A stretch of DNA of 64,000 bases, taken from positions 29,801 through 93,800 of the forward strand of contig WACJ01000466.1 in NCBI GenBank assembly GCA_008973525.1, given 5' to 3'. Numbering within the stretch: the first letter of the stretch is position 1; every line of letters starts with the position of its first letter. The position numbers and the translations under genes are program-made. The notes beneath the pieces were generated by a model. It was not told the origin of the DNA. It worked only from the letters and a program-made list of their open reading frames with translations, and made no database searches. Source of the DNA: Stenopsyche tienmushanensis (Eukaryota; Arthropoda; Insecta; Trichoptera; Stenopsychidae). Below, one piece after another: positions 40,241 to 50,810 of this stretch.

Positions 40241-40740
40241 GGTACATGCACTCATAATAAATTATTAAAATAATGAATTTGTACCAAACTCTTGAAGTTG
40301 ATGTATTGTGTAAATTGTTGCTTTATTGTGTTTATTGTGTGTTTACATGTATGTATTTCATTTGATTGAAGAAATAAATCGTTGAGTCGTTTTGTAAAAA
40401 ATGTTTGGCATCGCTGCAATTGAATAACGTTGTCGCAGGGTGAGAGGAACGGGAGCGGTAATTTTGTTTGCCCAACACACCTTGGGTTCCCATTATTGTT
40501 GTTACGAAGCATTGTGCGCTGAAAACATCCCATCGCCCATCAAAGGACTGAGCAAATATGACCTCTATGGAAGCAATGCATAGATGCAGCAATTGGATGG
40601 GAATGAAATTTAAAAAAAGTCAGTTTCGACTGAAGATGTACCGTAATAATTGGTTGACAGATTTGTGGATTAGTTTTGTGTCGAGGTGTCAAGGAAATGG
40701 TACGTGGGGAGTATGAACACATGATGAGGATGCGGATTTT
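40241..40740. other. non-coding island
   Basis: Balanced stretch with CCCATTATTGTTGTTACG (SOX-like), ATCAAAG at 40539-40545 (TCF/LEF-like) and AATTGGATGGGAATG. Three overlapping antisense ORFs without splice sites are shadows of composition, not genes. Confidence 0.35.
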
Positions 40741-41138
40741 CTGGAAAGGACGGATTTAAGGATAACAACACTTTTTATAGACTGCGTAATGCGTCCTTAA
40801 AATATTATCGAGATCATATCAAATGGATGCAATAAAAAAATCACTGTCAATTTAATTCACTTTCTTTAAAAATGAAATTAAAGAAACGAAATGGATAGTT
40901 TAAGTTTACTTTAAAAACAAAAAAATCCTGGTGAAAAAAGAAGGAGGGGGGGGGTTTTAAATAATATATTATTAATTTATTTTTACAAAAGCGTAGCTTT
41001 ATATAGTTTGGTAATTTTGTCCAAAAATATGATATTATTTTTTATATATCATAAAAAGGGGGTTTACCTTATGAGATTTTTGGATAAAATCCAGTTATAC
41101 TAACGCTCGTTCATCTTATTTCTACAATATTTTTAAAT

Positions 41139-41726
41139 CAGAGCCGTAACTAGGGTATGAAGCGCCCGTAGCAACTATCTAACTTAACCCCCCCCCCCCC
41201 CCGGATATCCAATTTATTTTTTAAATTTAATTAATACTATTATAACTGCAATATATTAAATACTATTATATTATTTTTTTAAATAATATACTAAGATAGT
41301 TCCAAAAGTACCTAACCTAATGTAGAGACGTCGGTTACTGTTGTAAAAAAATACTATGATAGAAATTATCTAGAAGCTACGTTGCTTCCATGATCGTACA
41401 GATCATAGAAAATGCCGAAAAAAGCCCTAAAAGAGGACAGAGTGGCCATAAGGTTTGTATGCTTATCGGTCCCCTTTTCGGACCGTTGATATGACGAATA
41501 ACCGGCTAGCCGGAATAACATAACGATAACGAAGAAAAGAGGGATTAGACAACTTAGTATATATTATAAAAACGGACAGAGTCAATCAGTTGGTTCATGT
41601 GAAGTAGAATGGTTGAGTAAAATAAAAAGCATGTGCAATTTTCGACCGGGTTGGTATTCTGCATTTTGCGCCCCAAGCCCAGTTGCGCCCGTGGCGGGCG
41701 CCTGCTTTGCCACGCTTACGGCTCTG
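41139..41726 (+). mobile_element. hAT-like non-autonomous element, copy 2 (588 bp)
   Basis: The termini are CAGAGCCGTAACTAGGG and, reversed, CAGAGCCGTAAGCGTGG, giving 11 identical terminal bases, with CGCCCG blocks just inside both ends. Flanks TTTTAAAT (41131-41138) and TTTTTAAT (41727-41734) match at 7 of 8 positions, as a hAT target duplication should. A run of 15 C lies at 41188-41202. The interior contains TATATATTATAAAA followed by GTCAATCAGTTGG and AATAAAA, which looks like a small promoter and poly(A) signal. It corresponds to copy 1 in the hydrolase intron. No transposase. Confidence 0.8.
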
Positions 41727-42539
41727 TTTTTAATACTTAGTTGGTTGTCATTTTTATTGTTGATTGTACTAGGCTGCGACGACTAACATTTTACAAACTA
41801 TCATCAATTGATTCATCTTCCATACGTATGTTTCTTTCAATAGTCTTTTTTATTCTTTTTTGTTTCCACAATTATTTGTCCAATGATTATTCCCATTAGA
41901 CCTATTATCAGGTGTAGGCGTTTCCTTAGGAGACTTTTTAAAAAAAATATTTTATATAATGTGGCTTTTATAAAGGCTTAAGTTTATTAATCGAGATGAT
42001 CTTAAAAAATTGTTAGTACGGTGATGTTTTTCCTTGAGGGTCAAACTAACAAAACCAGCACTTGGTCACTATTAAGAATATATTTATTCATTATTTGAAA
42101 TGATTAGCTTATATTTCGTGAGATTTTTTTTAATAATGACTGATTTGCAATAATAACAGTAGTATTATATAATGTTTCAATTTTATAGCTTATTTATAGA
42201 TATCGACCATTTTGATTTACCTATTATAATAGCTTTTTTGTGTTAGGTATATAATAGGTATTATTCTGTGTATGCAATATTAAAAAGTGATTAAGATATC
42301 AGTAAAAGATCTATTTTCATGTAAGATTTTTACGCTATTGGTAAAATAAAGGCTTAGTAAAATATAGTTTTTTGCTAACCAAAATCAAATATCATAAAAG
42401 AATCTTCGGCAAAATATCAAAGATAATTTTAACAATAAACTTGTTGAGGGTTGTTTTATAATCGAAATATATCTTTGATTCGTTTTCATCATTGTTTGTG
42501 CGAAGAAAAGAAATTTTATTGCCACATTGAGTAACAACA

Positions 42540-43200
42540 AAGCGAAAAGAGTTGGCTATAAAAGTTTTGCGTTTAGTTTGCCCGCAATAGATTTTCAATA
42601 TGATACTCTCCAGTAGTCACTCGACTAAAAGCTCTTTTATACTTCTTAAACATGTGAAAGATAGTGCGCATCGCCAAGCATTCAATGGGCTTCTGATTGC
42701 GTTTTTTAAGGCAAACTTTGTCAGCGATTCTCAACATTTCGCCGAACAATCGATAAAGATCGTACACAAATAGACTATCCATCCGGATAAATCTTCGTCT
42801 GTCTGAATATATGTGGCGTTCGCCATGTTGATATTATTTATTACATCGTGTTTTCGAAATAAATCCCAAGTATCATCCTATCCGAGCGTGTAATTCTGAT
42901 TCATTTGGAATGGTAAAAAAGGTCAGTCAAAATGAGTTTGTTATGCCCTAGTGGGCAGCTTATGTTATGGTTTTGCTCTTATTATTATGATAAAAGGAGC
43001 TGTTTTAATGGAAGATTTCTCCCCTTGTTTGCCTACCGAGGATTAAGAACAGCCGCAGTTTCACACGCAGTCATCACCCTTCCTGTTTGTTATATTTATA
43101 CTAAAGAGCTTAAAGCTCCGTGCTAAAATCTGGCGAATATGCCTTTCGTTACGCTTAATGTGTATTCCACTGAATAAACTGTGTGGGTTGAGTAAATTTT
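42540..43200. other. non-coding island
   Basis: More balanced than the flanks (GATAAAAGGAGCTG, ACAGCCGCAGTTTCACACGC). Short ORFs of 64-69 codons run on both strands without splice context. Function unknown; possibly regulatory. Confidence 0.25.
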
Positions 43201-43784
43201 GCTGAAATTATTGCAGGAGATAGATGATAGAGAGAGGAAAGTAATTTTAGCAAGAGCTTTTCATTTTTGAAATTTAAATATTTCCCGAAAAAAACTTACA
43301 GCAAGATAAAACAAAGATTTACACAAAATTAAATTAGTTGATTTGATATATTAGGATAAATCCATTTTCTATGATTTCCTGTATTTTTATGGCTTTTTAA
43401 AAATACATAATTAGTATTGAAGAGTGAGTCACCAATTAAAATAATTATATTTTTCTTTTTCAACTAAATATCCTAAAATATTCATAAATACATACATATA
43501 TGGAGTTTATGTGAATTTTATTAATATTCAATAAGTCGATAAAAAAAACGTTTTTTAAAAAATACTACTGAATTTCTTAATATATTACTATGTACCTAAG
43601 AAGAGATAATAGATTAACAGTATCATAAATGGATTTATACATAGATGTCTTACGTAACAACATCACATTTGATTGATTTTAAACATGATTGAAATGTATT
43701 AACGTTTTACAAGAATTAAAGGATTCGATTATATAATATTGATAAGGAAGCCTAAGTTGAATTACAAATTCAGATATGGAAATA

Positions 43785-44395
43785 CAGTGTAATCTCGATT
43801 ATTCGGGTGCAGATTATTCTGTTTGCGGATTATCTGTGCTTGAAAAGTATTAAATTATTTTAATTTTATTCTTATATGATTATGAGGCGTATCGATTGAT
43901 TGCGACTGTAAAAAATCAATGTAATGATGCAATCATGTTAAATTTTTGAGAAATTAGGACTAGAAGACCATTTTAATGCTTCGTCTGGCTGACTGACTAG
44001 ATTCAAGCAACGACACGGGAATCAAGAACTCACAATTTTAGGAGACGTCTCTGTTTCTGTATTGAAACTGCTGATGAATTCTGCATTGAATTTCGAGAAT
44101 ATTTACAAAGAGAACATTTCCAACTCGTTCAAATATATAATGCAGATGAGACAATGTTGTGTTGAAAGTGCTAGCTGACAAAAACCCTGGCTTCAATGAA
44201 AGAAAAGTCTACTCCTGGATATAAATTATCCAAAGAAAATTTTGGTGATTGGGAAAGCAAATAAATCTTGATTTTCAAATGGAACTAAAATAAAAAATCT
44301 TCTTGTCCATTATTATAGTCAAAAAGTACTAACTGCTAAAAGCCACTCATCTGGTTAACTACAAGGGACTCAAATATTATATAATCCGGATTTTT
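43785..44395 (+). mobile_element. Tigger/pogo-type DNA transposon remnant
   Basis: It opens TA|CAGTGTAATCTCGATTATTC, the hallmark 5' end of Tigger elements with its TA target. A decayed transposase follows (see next entry). The 3' side ends near ATAATCCGGATTTTTT, an eroded complement of the 5' terminus. At about 600 bp it is far shorter than a full Tigger (2-3 kb), so it has large internal deletions. Confidence 0.75.
43947..44262 (+). pseudogene. Tigger/jerky-like DDE transposase fragment, dead
   Basis: Conceptual translation gives EKLGLEDHFNASSG, a stop in place of Trp, LTRFKQRHGN, then after a frameshift FQLVQIYNADETMLC, another stop, and LTKTLASMKEKSTPGYKLSK. These blocks are in the order of the CENP-B/Tigger DDE transposase: end of the DNA-binding region, the first catalytic Asp in NADET, and the following KTLAS motif. 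At least three stops and one frameshift make it non-functional. The N-terminal DNA-binding domain and the C-terminal half of the catalytic domain are missing. Confidence 0.85.
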
Positions 44396-44426
44396 TAAAT
44401 ACAAATTTATAAGTGGTATTAAATAT

Positions 44427-44975
44427 GTAATACAAATGGAGTTTCTTATCTTTCTACGCAGTTTTCTTTAGTATAAAAAATCCCTTCTTGATTTTGTTCC
44501 TTTTTTATCTTGATCCCGTCACTGAAGAAAAAAGGCGAGAAGTAGCATCCTATGTTGCGCAACGCGTAATTATTCGTTCTTGTAAACGAAATCGTGAAAT
44601 TTTGATGAGACTTATAGCACAATTTGGTGATGCTACTCTGTCTAAGTGTTTGATTGGTCCCAAAATTTTTGTGAAGGTCTGAAATTCGAGAAAAGTGATG
44701 TCTACGTTATTTTGGGACTCGAAAGGTATTTTATTGATTAATTTTCTCCATAACAGACAGACGGTGAATGAGGCTTACTATTGGCAGCTGCTAGATGACG
44801 TTAAGGCTACTTAAATAAAAACTAACAATTACGCGTTGCGCAACAGTGAATTGCAATTTTTCGCCTTATTTCTTCAGTGATGAGACCAAAAAGCTTATTA
44901 TCTGATGGAATAAATATATTTCTAATGAAGGGAACTATGTAGAAAAATAAGATATTACATTTGTATTTTTATAAA
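44427..44975. mobile_element. inverted-repeat element enclosing a mariner remnant
   Basis: The left arm (about 44427-44577) and the reverse complement of the right arm (about 44820-44975) share AATACAAATG, ATCTTAT, ATCACTGAAGAA and GTTGCGCAACGCGTAATT in the same order. Between them lies transposase-derived sequence. One matching arm recurs at 37257-37335. The structure suggests a Tc1/mariner copy collapsed into a foldback-like derivative. Confidence 0.7.
44488..44814 (+). pseudogene. mariner-family transposase remnant, internally deleted
   Basis: The 3' part from 44698 reads FWDSKGILLINFLHNRQTVN then EAYYWQLLDDVKAT and a TAA stop (44812-44814). This matches the mariner catalytic-domain segment WD..G....FL..G.TIN..YY..LL. 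Upstream, in another frame, REILMRLIAQFGDATLSK resembles the helix-turn-helix region preceding the mariner linker. The whole linker and first catalytic Asp region between these parts is deleted, and the protein stops well short of a normal C terminus (usual length about 345). Dead. Confidence 0.75.
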
Positions 44976-45242
44976 TCACTAATAAATTTGTACAGTAAAA
45001 TTCGGAGTTACATTTGAATCCCCATCATATGATCGTTTTCTAAATAAATAATGAGTACGTTGTATGAGTACGTACCATATATTTACGTATTAATTTTTAA
45101 CCAGATGACTCTTAGCTTGTCACCGCGGAGCATATTTTAAACAAAAACTTGCCAATCAAAATTGGAAACGAGAGCAGCTTCAAAAACTTATTTTAAATTT
45201 AAGATGTGTTAAGACACAGACATCTTATCCTCTTTATCTTCT

Positions 45243-45620
45243 CCTTTTTAATATGCCATATCCATTATTGGATGACGGCCATCTCCATATGAGCTTATTT
45301 TTGGGAAATGAAGTTTCATGTGGAGGCTTTCCAATTACCTTCCATATAAGATAGGATTAATTAAATAGAAATTTTAGGTAGAAGATATAAAGGTAGCGTA
45401 ATTAAAATTATTTTTAAATACTCACACCATACGCATCTCTGCACGACTTTATTAATCGCCTTAGTAATATTGTTTTAGATATCGGAAATCAGGACTAATC
45501 TAGATTGAGACGATCTATCAGAAATATTAATATTAGCAATTTCCCAAATTTTTTTCTACAATTTGAATTTGAATCCCAACCTTTATAATAAGTATCCAGG
45601 ATCTAAGCCATTATACGAAT
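45243..45620 (-). mobile_element. tRNA-derived SINE, copy C
   Basis: On the - strand it reads CGTATAATGGCTTAGATCCT, TTATTATAAAGGTTGGGATTC (as two adjoining blocks), then AAGGCGATTAATAAAGTCG and near the end AATCCTATCTTATATGGAAG followed by CCTCCACATGAAAC. This is the same order as copies A and B. The B box has decayed to GGTTGGGATTC. Confidence 0.7.
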
Positions 45621-46049
45621 GTTTTGGTCAAATAACAGATATTACATAGCTCTGCATTTAAGCAGATATACCTAGCATTCTTTTTTTTTAGTATAATAAT
45701 GGTCTCTATAAATGATCAAATGTTTCCCAATTAAATAAAGTGTTTTGATTAATAGCGACCTTTTCACGCAGCTTGAATTGTCTAAGCGATCACTTTGATA
45801 CATGATTTTCAAGTTGCAATGAAAAATATTTTAATAATCGTAAAGTATTCAATTAAAAATACATACAAAATGGTCCTAAATAGGATAAAAGCATGTAATT
45901 AATTGAGATATTTCCTTATCGTCAATTTGTGTCCAATGCGTTCATTTTAAACATGCTGTCAAAATACTGTTTAACTGCTTTGATTCACTATGAATTATGT
46001 TCAAAGGCATGTTTTTATGGCTTGTACAATTATCATTGAGATTACAATA

Positions 46050-46240
46050 GGCAGTGAAGTTAGAGTAGGGTGCGTGCCAAAGTATCCACTGGTCGTATGT
46101 CGCTCAGACTAGACGTGACGTATCGCTTACAAAGAGCGTCGACTGGGAGGAATCGTGCGCTGATTGGCCACCTAAGACACGCCTCAACCGTGTCTCCGCC
46201 TTTTCATCGTATCTACTATAATATGTGGACGGCTCTCATT
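46050..46240. other. GC-elevated non-coding island
   Basis: Contains GACGTGACGTATCGC (CRE-like TGACGTA), GATTGG (46162-46167), GACACGCC and CTCCGCCTTTT (46194-46204). The last three words also occur together at 22.9-23.0 kb. No ORF. Candidate enhancer or promoter-like element. Confidence 0.35.
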
Positions 46241-47464
46241 ATTCCCTAAAACATCTCGATGACATTTGGATCCAATGTTTTAACCGTATGGATGCTTATC
46301 ATTTAATTGCACACGTATTATTTGTACATATCTAGACATTAATAAATTATATCTTTAAAACGAACGACTCTGAAAATTATAAAGAAATGGATGGGATTTC
46401 AATAAGAATACTTTTATATTTTTAGTTTGTTTATTGAAGTCAATTATAGTCGATGCTGCAGCTTTTTTTTATAAATAAAGTAGGCTTTACACTAGGTATA
46501 TTAGCTTCACCAATAATACTCTTCTATTATAGTGGAAGAGATACATAACCAGAAAAAAATCTCTATGATGGAAATCCTCGATGGAAAGCGGCCAACCGCG
46601 TTGTCGACTCGGAAAGAGTCGGCTCTAAGATTTGTTAAAATTTTAAAAAATATTTTTTTTCCTAATAGTCATCGTGTTCATTTGTACTGCAGACCATCCG
46701 CCAAAATCATCTTATACAATATTTAATAAATAGCATTTTGTATGAATTACTTCATTAACGATAAAATTTATACGCGAATTCAGTTACAAATGGTAGGCCG
46801 CAACATTTAGGTATTACAATAGAAGATACAAAAAGTGTTTTTTTTAATGATTGGATTTTAAAACTTTCCTTGAAATAACTACAACTTTTGTTATTTATAT
46901 TTATTTACATTAACAATTAAATCTAAAACTAGAAGTCTCGCTTTTAAGCGATGCTTTGTCTTCATGAAAGATTTTGCAGAAATTTCATATCGGGATGAAC
47001 GTTTCGATTTAATTCGAAAATATGCCATTTATTTGTATCCCAATCGTGAAATGTACAAAGCTTTATATTTTCAAAGACCAATTACGAAAATTCTCTAATC
47101 ATCTTTATCGGTATATAAATAATAGCTATAGTGCGTATTGTATTATAATTTTGTACAATTAAATTGGAAAAAATATAATGAACAGATTTAATTCAAATTA
47201 TTTTTTTGCATAAAACAGCATGTAATATAAACACTGTTAAATCGCAGAAAAGGAAGTGAAAATGTGTTCAAAATTTTCAGATCTAATGATGTCAAAAAAC
47301 ATTATTTTTATTAAATTATCATAAACATCTACAAAATTTTTAAGCTATTTTTACTCCCATTTCTCAAAAAAAAAAAAAATGCTTCACGTTAAAATAGAAA
47401 TAAATAAATTAACACGTTAATCGCTATCCATGATAACCATATTTAGCTCACCGATAAGTAATGA

Positions 47465-47550
47465 CATCGATATAATAATATAAAATAATATAATATATAA
47501 TAGAATCACTTATATTTCGATAAATTTAACATAATAATAATAATAATATA
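47465..47550. repeat. AT/TAA-rich simple repeat
   Basis: Runs of ATAATATAAAATAATATAAT and, at about 47531-47548, (TAA)n. Ordinary microsatellite-like sequence. Confidence 0.7.
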
Positions 47551-47582
47551 CATTGTGTTTTAGTATCGATTTTCTTAATATT

Positions 47583-47740
47583 ATAACACATTCGGCGCGG
47601 GCGCGCCGATTTTAGTGTCCGAAAATAATTTATAAATGTGAATTTGCAACCTCTACAACCGCGGAACTGTTTTAGCTCTTGATGTTGTTAACACTTTATC
47701 GACCACAGACGCGTTCTAGTGTCAATATGTGAGCATAATT
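47583..47740. repeat. pair of related ends, possible MITE relic
   Basis: AACACATTCGGCGCG...TTTTAGTGTC near 47587-47621 and AACACTTTATCGACC...TTCTAGTGTC near 47690-47724 have the same layout. The outer AACAC and AGTGT words are near-complementary within each unit. TTAACACTTT resembles the TTAACACTTTCGTGG end of the MITE at 164-369. Relationship tentative. Confidence 0.3.
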
Positions 47741-48378
47741 TTGCTAACAAATAAATGATTACTATATTTTTGCTTCACATGCGATGCGTGATGGATCGAT
47801 GAGTATACGGTTTATCTTTCTTATGGAAATCGAATGATGTATTATTAGTTTTAATTTTATCGTATGAGTTTTTGACTTCAAAAATTAACAATAATAATAA
47901 AAATCGAAAATTTACATAATTGCCTAATTAACTTCTTTGGTCAGCAGGTCAAAGATTGATAATCAATGAATGGATACTCGATGCATTGATGTATTTAAAA
48001 TATTTATATGCAACGGTTCAAAAGCTAATTGAATTTCATTAAAGCTATTCATGTTTATCGATCTTTGCAAAAAATGTTCCTCATTTCAAAATTGTGTGGT
48101 CGATGAAGTGTTTTTTTTTCTGAGTCGAATTTCGGGGTTGAAACATAGTTTACAAAACGGTGCCATATGAAATATCTGATGAAAACATAAGAGTATCCGC
48201 GGAAATTAGGTATTAATTCGACACTTTGAATTTTTGTTTTAAATAAAGACGTACGCGTTTACACACCATCACTATACAAGTCAGTCTAGTTCACTGTCAG
48301 CTCGAGGCGTTCGTAAATAAGTCACAGAGAGGTGCGAGATGTTGGGTGCGGCTGGAGTTGGGCGGGCAGAGGGCAGCA

Positions 48379-48628
48379 TCAGGAGGGCGGCGGCGTGAAA
48401 GGGCGGTGCAGGGGCGGCGGGGCGGGTGGCAGTAGGCGGGTGGCGGAGGCGCCCAACGAGAAGGGAAGCGCCCCGCGCCCGAAATGCGTCGCCAGGGGTG
48501 AAGGAGGCCGCCCGACGCCCGAAGAGCCGCGATCCGCCCCTGGCGAGCCGCCCAGAGAGATGTCCGAGTCGCTGTCCGAAGGCGGCGGTGAACTTCCGCC
48601 TCCGCTGCGACCACCTTGTTGTTGTAAT
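48379..48628 (-). CDS. C-terminal coding exon of an unidentified protein (possibly a transcription factor)
   Basis: On the - strand, TTATTTCATTTACAG (a good acceptor ending at 48629) is followed by A|TTACAACAACAAGG. The frame then runs 82 codons to a TGA at 48379-48381. The product begins LQQQGGRSGGGSS, then PPPSDSDSDISLGG, and ends LHRPFTPPPS. It is Gly/Ser/Pro-rich with one acidic patch and shows no enzyme fold. Such tails are common in homeodomain and other nuclear regulators, but I cannot name the family. The exon is the most GC-rich stretch in the window. Earlier exons would lie above 48630; I searched to 64000 for a homeodomain WFQNR signature on this strand and saw none, so they are probably outside the window. 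A + strand ORF overlaps it but is less protein-like, though a GTAAAT donor at 48631 leaves a + strand first exon as an alternative. Confidence 0.5.
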
Positions 48629-48639
48629 CTGTAAATGAA

Positions 48640-50394
48640 ATAATTAATTACTAAATGAATAAATATCTTAGTTCCAACCAAAATGATAGATGTCACTCAA
48701 AACATAATCAATTTTCACGATTGAGTGACTCGATTCTTCCATAATAGTGCATGAGATTCTCCAATTCATTCCGATCTTGTATAGAAGTGATAAAAACCCT
48801 TAAAATATCGACATGTGAAAAAGTATTCAATTTAGATTCAATATCTTTCTCTTGGACCATATTCAATTCATTAAACATTAGTAAAGAAGATGAATTTATG
48901 CCGAATATATATTTTTTATATGTATGCTATAAAATTTTGGATAAAATATTAGCAACAGTAGCCAAAAAAGTAAACACTGTCAATAATAGTTGTTTATTCA
49001 AATAAATTTGATTATTTTGTAATGGAAATAACCTCAAAAGAGAAATATCTAAAGTTGTTCCAATCTAAAAATGCTCACATTGGGGTGGAATAATAAAAAA
49101 GTTGTTCGAATAGAATTTTTTCGGTAGCAAAAAATATAAGCGAGGAGCAAAATTATGTTTAGTTTTAAGTAATATTTGAATTATTGTAAGAAAGCGACTT
49201 TGAATTATTTTATTAATCATCTCAATATTTACATTTTAAGAAGCAAGAGATAAGACTATACGTGGATTGGGATGGTCGATCTGAATTATTAATATTTTCG
49301 ATCACTCAAACAGTTGGTATAGTGAAATTTTCCCCATAATCTCAGTGATTTATTTATCTACAAGCGCAGAAGACACCTCCTGGGCCTCAAAAATTCAGAG
49401 GGTTTTAAAAAAAATTTGACTCCCAGCATAATTCAAGGGATTCAAGAAATTATTCAAAGAATATGTTCATTCTTTGAAATACATAGTTTCACTCTTACGT
49501 GGCGTGTAGAAATCGTGGATGAAATACTAATATTTAATTAAAAACCTAAGCCATTCTCTGTTTTGATACCATATAATATTAAAATCGTAGAAAACCGCAC
49601 ATATCTAGGGTCAAAAGGGAGTTGAATATCAAAATTTGCCCCTGGCTGTTTTCAGTTACCAAATGGGTCCAGGGGGTCTCAAACTTAAATTGGGCCAATG
49701 GCCTCTCAAGTGCTAAATATGTCACTGTATAATCTTGATTTTTTTGTTCAAAAGACATCAATATGTAATCAAAAATGAATTGACTTCCAATCATTTTTCA
49801 AGAATTGTAATCATATGTTTCAAATTGATGCTTTAGCGACGCGATTCTTCGACGAATCAACTATAAAAGTCAATTTTTCTGAACTTTTGATATACTTTAG
49901 TATTTAATTTCCATTCTTTTACACTTTTTGTTAACGCTGGTAGAATGTATATTTTAAAAACTGGAATAAATGGAAGATATAAACTATGATTTTGTATTTT
50001 CATGTTAAACAAATTAAGTCAGAAACCTGAGTGATTTTCTTCACATTTGACATAAAATTAATATTGTGTATTTGATTTTTTTTAAGCGAATAATCTTTAT
50101 AATGTACACAAATATTATATGCTATCATCGTGTGTCATTGCCATGATTTTTTCCCATTCATTCATGAATTAATAAATTAATGGAATAATTTGTGCCTGAT
50201 GAACTTTGTTTTTGTTTAAAATTAACTAAATATTCCCAAGTTCGACTGTAAAATCAAATGGCTAAAATATTTCAAATCTTGTGACATATTTGTCACAATA
50301 TTTTAAAATGAAATTGCTAATATCAGTCTTGCTCGCGCCAAATGCCACTTACGAAGAAAGCGTACCACAATTCGTATATATCTAGATTTTAAAA
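48640..50394. other. AT-rich desert, putative intron of the 48.4-kb gene
   Basis: No exon recognised. If the 48379-48628 exon is real, this is the start of its preceding intron. A moderately balanced patch at 49600-49700 (CCCCTGGCTGTTTTCAG, GGGTCCAGGGGGTCTC) is unexplained. Confidence 0.4.
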
Positions 50395-50810
50395 TTAATT
50401 TCCACCACTAAGCTCGCGGTCGCGTTCCCGCAATCTCTTTGTGAGGAACAATGGATAAAGTCAACATTTCCACAATTCCACAAGCGGTTGCGGCCGTGCT
50501 AATGAGTTCCACAAATAGACAGACCGAATAACTCTTTACCCTTGCAGTCTATTAGATTGAATGGCGATACATAATGCATGAGGGGTGTGCGACCAGCGGT
50601 GCGAGTGCCGCAAATAATTGTAATCGAATTTGTTACGTACGGGGTGCCCTCCCCAAATGCGCCTCGTAACCCTTCCACCCCCACCAAGAGAATACGACAA
50701 ACACTGGACCCTAATGCTACACATTCGAATGCAAAAAATACACATAGCCACAAGGTATCTCTCAATGAAACATCAGCGAAATCAAATGTCACCATATGAA
50801 TAATACATTA
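50395..50810. other. GC-elevated non-coding island
   Basis: Contains GCTCGCGGTCGCGTTCCCGC, GCGGTTGCGGCCGTGCTAAT and GGTGCGAGTGCCGCAAATAA. Overlapping ORFs on both strands have no splice sites. Candidate conserved regulatory element. Confidence 0.35.

Noticed and set aside
41188..41202. Run of 15 C
   Set aside because: Striking in AT-rich DNA but inside a transposon and likely a slippage product or assembly-prone homopolymer; no function inferred.
48332..48634. 100-codon + ORF over the GC-rich patch
   Set aside because: Arg/Gly-rich product typical of reading GC-rich sequence in the wrong frame; the - frame has an acceptor, an acidic motif and a clean stop. Kept only as an alternative.
50499..50799. 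Overlapping ORFs on both strands of the 50.5-kb island
   Set aside because: No splice signals or recognisable domain; explained by locally higher GC content reducing stop codons.
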